In this document: piece after piece, positions 1 to 5,584 of the stretch | How the letters are laid out: each line of letters begins with the position of its first letter | Position numbering within the stretch: position 1 is the stretch's first letter | DNA from: an uncultured Lachnospiraceae bacterium | Lineage (GTDB): Bacteria; Bacillota; Clostridia; Lachnospirales; Lachnospiraceae | Length of the DNA: 7,709 nt | Assembly (NCBI GenBank): GCA_945643825.1 | Contig: CALZEZ010000060.1 | Location: forward strand, 1-7,709 | Direction: 5' to 3' | Notes under the pieces: generated by a model | Told to the model about the DNA's origin: nothing | Databases searched by the model: none | Seen by the model: the letters and a program-made list of their open reading frames with translations, nothing else | Made by a program: the position numbers and the translations under genes

Positions 1-774
1 GAGTGCCGGCATCGCTGACATCACCATGGCAGACAGGGTGTACAGGATGCGATATACTTCGTTCTCCTCACTTATTTTTAAAAGCTCCAGCTCTTCGTAG
101 ACTTTAGCTACAGCTGCCGGCTCGATGAAAAGGGTGCTTCCGGTGGCAGATTTGTCAATCACACTGCCGGCTACCTTGTGGCGGTATTCCTTTTTGACCG
201 GGACACAGACTCTGGCATTCTTGATCGTGCAGAAGCTGTCTGCCATATAGGCTTTGGACATGCGCATAACCTGCTCTGCCTTCTGCTTCATCTGCTCCTC
301 GCATCGCAAAATCTGGCTTCTAAGCTGTGACAGCTCCTTTGAGGCGTAGTCGTCCACGGCTTCATTTCTGATCTGGTTACTGATCTCGTCGAGAAGCTCA
401 CAGACCACATCGAGGTTTTCTTCATAATAGGCTAAGGAGTTCTGAAGCATCTTTCCACGCTCCAAATAATCCTTCAGTCTCTTAATAGAGATTAGGACAT
501 TTGCCACCCGCTCAAGCTGGTAGGGTGTCAGGCAGTCTCCTTTTCCCGCAATTACCAGAATTTCGTGCAATTCAGTAACGTTCTGCAGCGGCGGTGCCCC
601 AAGCTTTTCAATGAGCTGTCTCGCATCGGTTGTATCTCGCAGCTGCTTACGCAGCTCACCCTCGGACATTATCCATGACAGGTTCGTGATCTTTTCTTTC
701 GCATAATCAGTCACTGCGAGACTCATCCATTGTTGTTTTACTTTTTCAAATTCTATCTGTTTTTCTATATTCAT
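1..774 (-). CDS. MutS2-family ATPase, N-terminal 258 residues (3' end outside window)
   Basis: Translating the minus strand from the ATG at 774 gives 258 codons without a stop, running off the window edge. The N-terminal half matches the core/lever region of MutS2: a long helical segment (about residues 80-175), then VCVPVKKEYR (189-198) and the signature GSVIDKSATGSTLFIEPA (203-220), equivalent to the GxVHDxSxSGxTLFIEP block of bacterial MutS2. The ATPase domain and any C-terminal Smr nuclease domain would lie beyond position 1, so I cannot tell canonical MutS2 from an Smr-less paralogue. MutS2 proteins are dimeric ABC-type ATPases. In Bacillus subtilis MutS2 acts on collided ribosomes; elsewhere it is linked to suppression of recombination. 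A GGAAAGG lies 13 nt before the ATG, a long spacing. The gene is preceded by a promoter, a mini-ORF and two terminators, described separately. Family assignment is firm; the exact role is not. Confidence 0.88.
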   Translation of the reverse strand, partial: MNIEKQIEFEKVKQQWMSLAVTDYAKEKITNLSWIMSEGELRKQLRDTTDARQLIEKLGAPPLQNVTELHEILVIAGKGDCLTPYQLERVANVLISIKRLKDYLERGKMLQNSLAYYEENLDVVCELLDEISNQIRNEAVDDYASKELSQLRSQILRCEEQMKQKAEQVMRMSKAYMADSFCTIKNARVCVPVKKEYRHKVAGSVIDKSATGSTLFIEPAAVAKVYEELELLKISEENEVYRILYTLSAMVMSAMPAL

Positions 775-800
775 GTCTATGTTAATACCTTTCCAAAATA

Positions 801-840
801 AAAAATCAGATTACCTTAAGTCTCTTAAGATAATCTGGTT
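801..840 (-). terminator. Intrinsic terminator 2, directly before the MutS2-family gene
   Basis: On the minus strand, CAGATTA and CTTAAG segments (arms 824-837 and 807-820 in plus coordinates) form a 14-bp stem with one mismatch and a 3-nt loop. A T-rich tract (ATTTTTTATTTT) follows. The hairpin ends only about 33 nt before the MutS2 start codon. I see no promoter between it and the gene, so a transcript reaching the gene must pass it. The stem is AT-rich, so its strength is uncertain. Confidence 0.7.
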
Positions 841-854
841 GGGTTCTTCCATAA

Positions 855-881
855 GAAAAAGCATGACCAAACAGTCATGCT
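855..881 (-). terminator. Intrinsic terminator 1 in the leader region
   Basis: The minus strand reads AGCATGAC, a 6-nt loop (TGTTTG), then GTCATGCT followed by TTTTC. The 8-bp perfect stem (860-867 with 874-881) can be extended by G-U and A-U pairs into the T tract. This is a classical rho-independent terminator for minus-strand transcription. It ends either the leader transcript starting near 1026 or read-through from the AAA-ATPase gene. Confidence 0.75.
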
Positions 882-972
882 CTTGTCATTCGGATCTATT
901 CTTCCAATCATGTTAAGCAATGTAAGGTGTGAAAGGGCATACTTCCAGCAGGGCTATCAGTATGAGCAATAT

Positions 973-1008
973 TTATTTTGCCGCTTTCTCCATTACAACA
1001 CTCAGCAT
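973..1008 (-). CDS. Short leader ORF, 11 residues (MLSVVMEKAAK)
   Basis: A perfect AGGAGG (1015-1020) sits 6 nt before an ATG at 1008, which opens a 12-codon frame ending in TAA at 973. It lies about 20 nt after a predicted transcription start and is followed within 100 nt by two intrinsic terminators and then the MutS2-family gene. I do not recognise the peptide. The ribosome binding site is the best in this intergenic stretch and the frame is tiny, which is the pattern of a regulatory leader peptide whose translation sets downstream folding. It could instead be the stub of a decayed gene: the frame past the TAA stays open for about 19 more codons. Translation is inferred from the ribosome binding site only. 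Confidence 0.5.
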   Translation of the reverse strand: MLSVVMEKAAK

Positions 1009-1032
1009 GCAATTCCTCCTAAATCTGTTTTC

Positions 1033-1061
1033 AACATACACCTGCCTCGTGGGAAAGTCAA
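1033..1061 (-). promoter_or_regulatory. Promoter for the leader/MutS2 transcript
   Basis: On the minus strand a -35 TTGACT (1056-1061) and a -10 TATGTT (1033-1038) are separated by exactly 17 nt, 22 nt past the stop codon of the AAA-ATPase gene. Transcription would start near 1026, just before the AGGAGG of the short ORF. It is the only convincing minus-strand promoter found between 775 and 1083. The spacer carries a weak imperfect dyad (5 of 7 positions), not enough to name a regulator. Confidence 0.65.
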
Positions 1062-1083
1062 GTGTTTCTTGTGTTATATAGGA

Positions 1084-2658
1084 TCATCTGTACTCTTCAA
1101 TTATACACGTATGATGTTTTTTCCCTCTTCCGTCCGCGTCATAACCAATTCCAACTAACAGAATCTTTCCAGAGTATCCAGATAAAGCTCCTTCATATCT
1201 CTTTTCCTTGATCTGTTTGATTGCGGTATCTGCTAACCGGTTATACTTTAACTCGACTACCATGGCCGGTCTGTTTCCTGCATTTGCTCTTGGGATAAAC
1301 ACAAAATCCGCAAAGCCCTTTCCTGACGGCATTTCCCGGACGATGTTGTAATATCCCGGAGCAGTAAAGTAGGCCATTGTCAGAACACAGCTTAAGGAAT
1401 TCTCATCGTTGTAGGTTAACACAGAAGTGTAGGTTTCATGGGCTAACTCGATTATTTCTGCTACTTTGTCTGCCCTTTGATCAATGGTAGCCATGAGCAG
1501 CTCATCACATTTTGATATCGCTGCTGCTATTTCGCCCCAGGACCCAGTCCGAAGTGCCATCTGGAATGCCTTAGCAACCTCGTAGTTTGGTACATATGCA
1601 CTCTTTCTGTCCGCATCATAACCCAGATATCCCAGATGAATCAGTGCGGTGATTGCATCATCCTTGGAATGGATCTCCGATAAATCATTTTGGAAGGCAT
1701 CCGTTTCGACCATTACCATTCCACCAGACAGCATTGTCATGATGTCATCCTTTAGTCCTGCATAATTCATGGTAATGAAGGTGTTGATTGATGCAAAGGA
1801 GGATGTGTTTCTCCAGTAGGAATCGAATCTATGTCTGTCCATCGCCATAGATACCGAATTTGGATTGTACATATGCTTCCCGTCAATCAGATATCCATTA
1901 TACCATGCCTTTATAGAATCAAAGTCCATAGCATACTCTTCACAAAGTTCTTTTACTTCTTCCTCTGTAAAGCCATAAAACTCTGTAATAGGATAAGAAT
2001 CCAGCATAGTATATTCTCTGAAATTATTGAGCGCCGACTCATCTTTTATCTTCTTAATCGGCAGAATACCTGTAATATAGGCCAACGCTAAAAATGACTT
2101 CGATTCTTCCGATTTGAACAGAGAATGCAAAAATTGCAGATATTGGTGAACAAGCTCCTGCTCCTCACTGTTTCTAATCACACAATCCCATTCATCTATG
2201 ATGATAACAAAGGGAATTCCTGTTCTGGCATAAATCTCCTGAATCAGCAAAAACAAGTCCTTGCCATAATCCAGAGAATCTTCATATTCCTTCCGGAAAT
2301 CGTCACACACCCGCTCATGGATTGCCTCCACTAAATCATCCTTATGAAAATCCCAAACCGATGATATATCCAGGTGAATGACATTGTACTTGTTTCTAAA
2401 CTTCTCATAGCTAGGGCTGGAAGAGATTCTGGTATCCTCAAAAAGCTCAGAGGAATCACATCCAAGACTGTAATAGGCATCAATCATTCCGGCAGCATGG
2501 GATTTACCAAAGCGTCTTGCATGACTGACTGCGATACATTTCCCATTTGTCCCCAGTACATCATTCAGATATTCTAGCAGACCTGTTTTATCTACGTATA
2601 TTTTGCTGTTTTTATCGCACGTGAAGCTTCCATTACTCGGATTAAAGTATACACCCAT
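1084..2658 (-). CDS. AAA-ATPase-like protein with C-terminal PD-(D/E)XK nuclease-like domain
   Basis: This 524-residue protein has the full architecture of the PF09820/PF08011 family, which is expanded in gut Clostridia and Bacteroidetes. A P-loop-like ARRFGKS (47-53) replaces the usual PRRFGKS. A Walker B FVIIIDEWD (150-158), TGI (196-198), a WYNGY segment (252-256) and YNPNSV (264-269) follow. The C-terminal domain has D451 in GKGFADFVF and E469-x-K471 in VVELKYN, the spacing of PD-(D/E)XK active sites, then KQIKEKRY (481-488). No signal peptide or membrane segment is seen. The start is supported by GAGGTG 7 nt upstream and the next motif YVDKT at 21-25. It has its own strong promoter overlapping the end of the acetyltransferase gene. 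The family's role is unsettled; defence or mobile-element links have been suggested. Motifs look intact, so it is not obviously decayed. Confidence 0.92.
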   Translation of the reverse strand: MGVYFNPSNGSFTCDKNSKIYVDKTGLLEYLNDVLGTNGKCIAVSHARRFGKSHAAGMIDAYYSLGCDSSELFEDTRISSSPSYEKFRNKYNVIHLDISSVWDFHKDDLVEAIHERVCDDFRKEYEDSLDYGKDLFLLIQEIYARTGIPFVIIIDEWDCVIRNSEEQELVHQYLQFLHSLFKSEESKSFLALAYITGILPIKKIKDESALNNFREYTMLDSYPITEFYGFTEEEVKELCEEYAMDFDSIKAWYNGYLIDGKHMYNPNSVSMAMDRHRFDSYWRNTSSFASINTFITMNYAGLKDDIMTMLSGGMVMVETDAFQNDLSEIHSKDDAITALIHLGYLGYDADRKSAYVPNYEVAKAFQMALRTGSWGEIAAAISKCDELLMATIDQRADKVAEIIELAHETYTSVLTYNDENSLSCVLTMAYFTAPGYYNIVREMPSGKGFADFVFIPRANAGNRPAMVVELKYNRLADTAIKQIKEKRYEGALSGYSGKILLVGIGYDADGRGKKHHTCIIEEYR

Positions 2659-2702
2659 TCCTTTTCACCTCATTTTGGTCCTTCCAAAGTTCTTCTAATC
2701 TG

Positions 2703-2731
2703 ATTATATGGGGGTGCTCCTGCAAAGTCAA
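2703..2731 (-). promoter_or_regulatory. Promoter of the AAA-ATPase/nuclease gene
   Basis: The minus strand carries TTGACT (2726-2731), a 17-nt spacer and a perfect TATAAT (2703-2708). Start of transcription is expected near 2696, giving a leader of about 38 nt before the ATG at 2658. The -35 box contains the TGA stop codon of the acetyltransferase gene, so the promoter is built into the end of the upstream gene. The near-consensus sequence suggests steady, fairly strong expression without an evident operator. Confidence 0.8.
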
Positions 2732-3294
2732 TGAATTGCGTCTTTATAAAGCACTTCCGACAGCTTTAACGGTTTCCCGGGTTCTCCCTCCAATGTTCCG
2801 ATCTGCTTCACCATCCATCTGATACCACGCCATGCACCGAGCTTAAAGCCTGCATTTTCAAAATGGCCCACTTCACAAAAGCCAAGGCTCTTGTGAAGTG
2901 CTATGCTTGCCTCATTCGTGTCCACCAGCACGCCATAAACATATCGATATCCCTGCTTCTCCAATATCCCGGCAAACTCTTTATAAAGAGCGGAGGCAAT
3001 TCCTTGTCTTCTCGGTGCATCCGGTGCAAGAACAATCGTCCATTCTACATTCCACTGATAAGCATCGTGTGGGCGAAGCGGTGAGCCATATGTATATCCA
3101 AGTATTTTCCCATCCTCATCCTCCGCGACAAGAAACGGATACTTTTCAAGCGTATTTATGATCTTCTGGCGATAAGCTTCAACATCCGGATTATCGACCG
3201 TGAATGTTACATAATCAAGCGGAACATACGCACCATATATATCGTGCACTGCCTGCGCATCATCCTTTGTTGCTAATCTGATCCGGTATTTCAT
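2728..3294 (-). CDS. GNAT N-acetyltransferase, phosphinothricin-acetyltransferase-like
   Basis: From the ATG at 3294 the product is 188 residues, the usual size of this family. It begins MKYRIRLATKDDA, typical of GNAT folds. E84 in NVEWTIVLAP matches the conserved glutamate of bar/PAT enzymes, RRQGIA (95-100) is the acetyl-CoA pyrophosphate loop, NEASIALHKSLGF (127-139) is the conserved C-terminal motif, and FKLGAWRGIRWMVKQ (150-164) resembles the PAT tail. It probably acetylates a small amine or amino-acid-like compound in the cytoplasm; the substrate cannot be read from sequence. The frame stays open upstream to 3393, but that extension is translated from a structured repeat and is unlikely to be real. 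The start at 3294 has GGAG 6 nt upstream. The gene follows the CPBP gene in the same direction and was probably co-transcribed with it before the repeat arrived. Confidence 0.88.
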   Translation of the reverse strand: MKYRIRLATKDDAQAVHDIYGAYVPLDYVTFTVDNPDVEAYRQKIINTLEKYPFLVAEDEDGKILGYTYGSPLRPHDAYQWNVEWTIVLAPDAPRRQGIASALYKEFAGILEKQGYRYVYGVLVDTNEASIALHKSLGFCEVGHFENAGFKLGAWRGIRWMVKQIGTLEGEPGKPLKLSEVLYKDAIH

Positions 3295-3296
3295 AT

Positions 3297-3304
3297 TATT
3301 CTCC
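3297..3304 (-). promoter_or_regulatory. Ribosome binding site of the acetyltransferase, inside an 8-bp direct repeat
   Basis: The minus strand reads GGAGAATA directly before ATATG, giving GGAG 6 nt from the start at 3294 and deciding that start over upstream in-frame ones. The same 8 bp recurs at 3439-3446, on the far side of the multi-hairpin element, preceded there by GAGG. Joining the outer flanks rebuilds an ideal site, GAGGGAGAATAATATG. Confidence 0.65.
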
Positions 3305-3438
3305 ATTCCGCAGACGCTTTGCGTCGGAGGAATCGCAAGCCAAATGTCAGATTTGGCTTTGCGATAGGAGCTACTTTGTGGCGCCTGCGGCACAAATAGC
3401 CGTGTGAAAAATCATCGCATCAGCATGATTTTTCACAC
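3305..3438. mobile_element. 134-bp multi-hairpin element flanked by 8-bp direct repeats (MITE/REP-like)
   Basis: Four inverted repeats are packed end to end: 3305-3333 (ATTCC and GACGC paired with GCGTC and GGAAT, loop TTT); 3332-3365 (ATCGCAA-GCCAAAT with ATTTGGC-TTTGCGAT, 5-nt loop); 3371-3399 (TTTGTG/CACAAA with inner CGC/GCG); and 3402-3438 (14-bp perfect arms GTGTGAAAAATCAT, 9-nt loop). TATTCTCC flanks the block on both sides (3297-3304 and 3439-3446). The block separates the CPBP and GNAT genes and contains no plausible gene. There are no terminal inverted repeats of the transposon kind, so this is not a standard MITE. None of the hairpins has a T tract after it on the minus strand, so it is not a simple terminator. 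I infer a small non-autonomous or REP-like dispersed element; copies elsewhere in the genome cannot be seen here. Confidence 0.6.
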
Positions 3439-3455
3439 TATTCTCCCTCAACTTT

Positions 3456-4244
3456 TTATTTTGATGCGTGTTGATGTACCTGGTTAACAATACATGCAAG
3501 CACGATCATTCCGGCTAAAAGAATCCATCCTAAGATACTTGGGCCATTCTCCAAAATGTGATAGGTGAACACGCCTCCGCACATGGTATTGCCCCATGCA
3601 TGAAGGAGAATCGGGGCAAGGACGCACTGTGTGATCTGATAGGTCATCGCAAGAAGGAAGGAAAACGCAATGCAGTATACGGCAAATGCCCAGAAAACAA
3701 AATTTTTCTGGTTTGCACACTGAATCAGCCACAGAGGCAGATGCCAAACCGACCATATCACACCGAGAAGGGCGGTTCCTCTTATAAATCCGAAGCGCTC
3801 CTCCAGAGCAGGCTGCAAAAAGCCTCTCCAGCCAAGCTCCTCCCAGCCTCCACCGGGAATCATGACGATAAAAATTGGAAGAATCAAATAGAAAGGACAC
3901 TCGGGATTGGTTTCTTCTGTTGCAATGATAAGCAACCCAAAAATCGCAAAAGAGATTATGATTCCAAATACCAGATTTTTCTTATTCTCACAGGCAAAAA
4001 CTCGCTTTATGTATCCCTTCATATCAGTAATCTTGCCATGTTTTTTCAATAATATATAGACAGCCATGCCCGGGGCAAGGGCTCCGAATAATGCAATGAT
4101 TGACATAATGATGAGTTGCTCGAGATTTGATGGCAGTACCTGCAGTCTTTCTAAGAGGATGCAGAGCAGCTCTGCACCCCAGCTGATTCCAAAGGTCAGA
4201 AGCAGATAGGGAATGATTGGTTTCTTTTCTTGTTCTTTCCACAT
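3456..4244 (-). CDS. CPBP-family intramembrane glutamic endopeptidase (CAAX protease/Abi)
   Basis: This 262-residue, strongly hydrophobic protein has several predicted membrane spans: about 10-32, 43-65, 90-108, 117-131, 155-175, 180-200 and 235-253. The catalytic signature of the CPBP family is complete: EELGWRGF (135-142, EExxxR with E135, E136, R140), WSVWHLPLW (164-172, H168) and HAWGN (215-219, H215 and N219). The family comprises membrane-embedded metal-independent proteases; bacterial members act in bacteriocin immunity, peptide processing or stress responses. GGAGG lies 11 nt before the ATG, a rather long spacing, and an in-frame TAA just upstream excludes a longer form. The gene lies after TetR and the hairpin array, and 20-odd nt before the original GNAT ribosome binding site. 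A possible -10 (TATAAA, minus, about 4273-4278) has no good -35. TetR control is possible but unproven. Confidence 0.9.
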   Translation of the reverse strand: MWKEQEKKPIIPYLLLTFGISWGAELLCILLERLQVLPSNLEQLIIMSIIALFGALAPGMAVYILLKKHGKITDMKGYIKRVFACENKKNLVFGIIISFAIFGLLIIATEETNPECPFYLILPIFIVMIPGGGWEELGWRGFLQPALEERFGFIRGTALLGVIWSVWHLPLWLIQCANQKNFVFWAFAVYCIAFSFLLAMTYQITQCVLAPILLHAWGNTMCGGVFTYHILENGPSILGWILLAGMIVLACIVNQVHQHASK

Positions 4245-4346
4245 AATATTTTAATCCTCCATTTTCTATGTGATTTATACGGGCTAATGGTTTAGTCCCG
4301 CCCGAATTGCTTGCTTTGGAACTTTCCAGACGAGTATTGCTCGCAT

Positions 4347-4385
4347 AGTTCCAAAAAATAGCAACAAAGTAGATTTTTTGGAACT
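4347..4385. repeat. Best type-1 hairpin of the array
   Basis: Arms 4347-4359 and 4373-4385 (AGTTCCAAAAAAT and its exact reverse complement) enclose a 13-nt loop. It is the reference unit for the AGTTCC/GGAACT half of the array. The T run is inside the right arm and followed by GGAACT, so it is not a classical terminator on either strand. Confidence 0.8.
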
Positions 4386-4639
4386 GACAGAACATTTTCT
4401 TCTCTCATAGTCCCAAAAAAACGGCAATTCGCTGGTTTTTGGAACTGCCAGATTATTTTCTATCTGCATAGTCCCAAAATAATGGCAAATCGCAGTTTTT
4501 TGGAACTCTCAGGAATATTTTTTTCGTATAGTTCCAAAAACAAAGTGATTCGATTATTTTGGGGACTATAAAACGATTCATTGCCCTCCCAGTTCCAAAC
4601 CTTTCGCTTTGTGATTCTGGCAAGGGTAAATCGCTGTGC

Positions 4640-4677
4640 AGTCACAAAAAAGAGAGGAATCCTGATTTTTTGTGACT
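4640..4677. repeat. Best type-2 hairpin of the array
   Basis: Arms 4640-4651 and 4666-4677 (AGTCACAAAAAA and its exact reverse complement) enclose a 14-nt loop. Compared with type 1, two arm positions differ and both partners changed to keep pairing. Confidence 0.8.
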
Positions 4678-4776
4678 CTCAGATAGTAAATCCGGCGTAC
4701 AGTCACAAAAACAGCCAGATGAGGCAGATTTTGTGATTTTCGAGGAGTATTCAAGTCATATAGTCACAATCAGAAA

Positions 4777-5448
4777 CTATCTCGATTCAGAAAAATGATT
4801 CTGTTCTCTTTTGCGATTGTCTACGACATTTTGTATTCCGGCTGCAAGACCGGAGTCAGCGAGCTGTATCCCGAAGACGCCAAGGATCTGTTGAAGAACT
4901 GCCACCTTATTCTCGAGGTTCTCTCCGGTGTCGGCATAGATCAAGGGATTCATCCAGATATTCGACAGTGCCATGATCGCCTGTGCAGTCTCTAGGGGGT
5001 GTTCACACTTGATAGAGCCATCCGCTATCCCCTCCTGCAGAATCGGGCAGATGATATGGGGTGCCACTTCTTCCATAGTCATCTTCATATACAATGCCAG
5101 AAAATGGGAATTGTCTAAGAGCCCCGGCATGGATGAGATAAAATCAATATGCTCTTTGTCACGAAAGGAGTTAAAGAACATCGCCTTTAGCTTCTCACAT
5201 CCATTTAGCTGTGGGGAATGTACAAGCTGCAGCATCTGGGATATGGTACGACTATGGATTGTCTCATAAACGGTTAAGAGAATTGCCTCTTTTGAATCAA
5301 AGTGATGGTATATTGCTCCTTTGCTGAGCCCTGTTTCATCAATAATGTCCTGAACTGATGTGTTCTCATAGCCTTTCTTCGTGAAAAGCTTAAATGCCGT
5401 ATCTACTATTTTCTTCCGCGTTTCTTCCGGATATTTGTTTCTTGGCAT
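4777..5448 (-). CDS. TetR/AcrR-family transcriptional repressor
   Basis: This 223-residue protein starts with a typical TetR DNA-binding domain: RKKIVDTAFKLFTKKGYENTS (11-31), then the helix-turn-helix VQDIIDETGLSKGAIYHHF (32-50) and the connecting DSKEAILL. The remainder is an all-helical ligand-binding/dimerisation domain without recognisable specificity. The tail (about 205-223) is polar and may be disordered. GAGGTG 5 nt before the ATG supports the start. A perfect palindrome spans the region from the ribosome binding site to the -10, so autorepression is very likely. Downstream on the same strand lie the hairpin array and the CPBP and GNAT genes, possible targets. The two-component genes diverge from it. 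TetR proteins with this kind of site often control efflux, but no transporter is seen here. The effector is unknown. Confidence 0.93.
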   Translation of the reverse strand: MPRNKYPEETRKKIVDTAFKLFTKKGYENTSVQDIIDETGLSKGAIYHHFDSKEAILLTVYETIHSRTISQMLQLVHSPQLNGCEKLKAMFFNSFRDKEHIDFISSMPGLLDNSHFLALYMKMTMEEVAPHIICPILQEGIADGSIKCEHPLETAQAIMALSNIWMNPLIYADTGENLENKVAVLQQILGVFGIQLADSGLAAGIQNVVDNRKREQNHFSESR

Positions 5449-5457
5449 GTCGTCACC

Positions 5458-5486
5458 TCATTTACAGACCGTTGGTCTGTAAATGA
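5458..5486. promoter_or_regulatory. Palindromic operator for the TetR-family repressor
   Basis: Two perfect 13-bp half-sites, TCATTTACAGACC and its reverse complement, flank a 3-bp centre (GTT). The core ACAGACC...GGTCTGT resembles sites of other TetR-family repressors. It lies directly between the -10 (5486-5491) and the TetR start, overlaps the ribosome binding site at 5454-5459 and covers the predicted transcription start. Binding should block the repressor's own promoter. Confidence 0.85.
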
Positions 5487-5515
5487 GTATATACGAAATG
5501 AAGGACGGATGTCAA
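5486..5515 (-). promoter_or_regulatory. Promoter of the TetR-family gene
   Basis: A perfect TTGACA (5510-5515, minus strand) is followed after 18 nt by TATACT (5486-5491); an overlapping TATATA two bases away gives a 16-nt spacer. Transcription would start near 5479, inside the palindromic operator. Confidence 0.75.
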
Positions 5516-5584
5516 GGCCTCTATAGCTTATAATAGTCAATGTGCAGGGTTGTGATACCATTCGTTGTTGCGTGATTTTTCCGC

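Larger units (their letters stand above)
4294..4790. repeat. Tandem array of about nine ~61-bp hairpin units
   Basis: Units begin with AGTYCC or AGTCAC at 4294, 4347, 4409, 4470, 4530, 4591, 4640, 4701 and 4762; spacings are 53, 62, 61, 60, 61, 49, 61 and 61. Each unit has a left arm (AGTTCCAAAAA type), a 13-18 nt interior often containing GGCAAWTCGC, a right arm (TTTTTGGAACT type) and a spacer of about 22 nt with traces of CAGATTATTTT...GCAT. Arms are perfect over 13 bp at 4347-4385 and 12 bp at 4640-4677. Units near the CPBP gene use AGTTCC/GGAACT; those next to TetR use AGTCAC/GTGACT. The unit at 4591 has one arm of each kind. The last unit (4762) is partial and runs into the TetR stop codon. 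The 61-bp period is not a multiple of three, so this is not a protein repeat. Function unknown. Confidence 0.85.

Noticed and set aside
855..900. 27-codon minus-strand ORF starting near 911 and running through terminator 1
   Set aside because: It has no convincing ribosome binding site and most of it is the terminator stem and loop read as codons.
1033..1061. MerR-type operator in the leader promoter
   Set aside because: The dyad in the spacer matches at only 5 of 7 positions and the 17-nt spacing is normal, whereas MerR-controlled promoters usually have 19-20 nt.
877..1158. Plus-strand 93-codon ORF
   Set aside because: It overlaps the minus-strand leader promoter, mini-ORF, terminator and the end of the AAA-ATPase gene; no ribosome binding site and no family resemblance.
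3295..3393. 33-residue N-terminal extension of the acetyltransferase
   Set aside because: It would be translated from the inserted hairpin element, has no ribosome binding site at its ATG, and the family begins at the MKYRIRLA position.
3484..4052. Antisense and alternative-frame ORFs of 138 and 164 codons within the CPBP gene
   Set aside because: The CPBP frame carries complete catalytic motifs and membrane spans; these are shadows in other frames with compositionally odd products.
4284..4645. Two small minus-strand ORFs (61 codons each) with similar-looking peptides
   Set aside because: They are translations of the 61-bp hairpin array in shifting frames; the period is not a multiple of three and neither has a ribosome binding site that stands out.
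4294..4790. CRISPR array
   Set aside because: The conserved parts are two separated arms of a hairpin, not one constant repeat; the variable parts still share sequence; arms drift between units; no cas gene is near.
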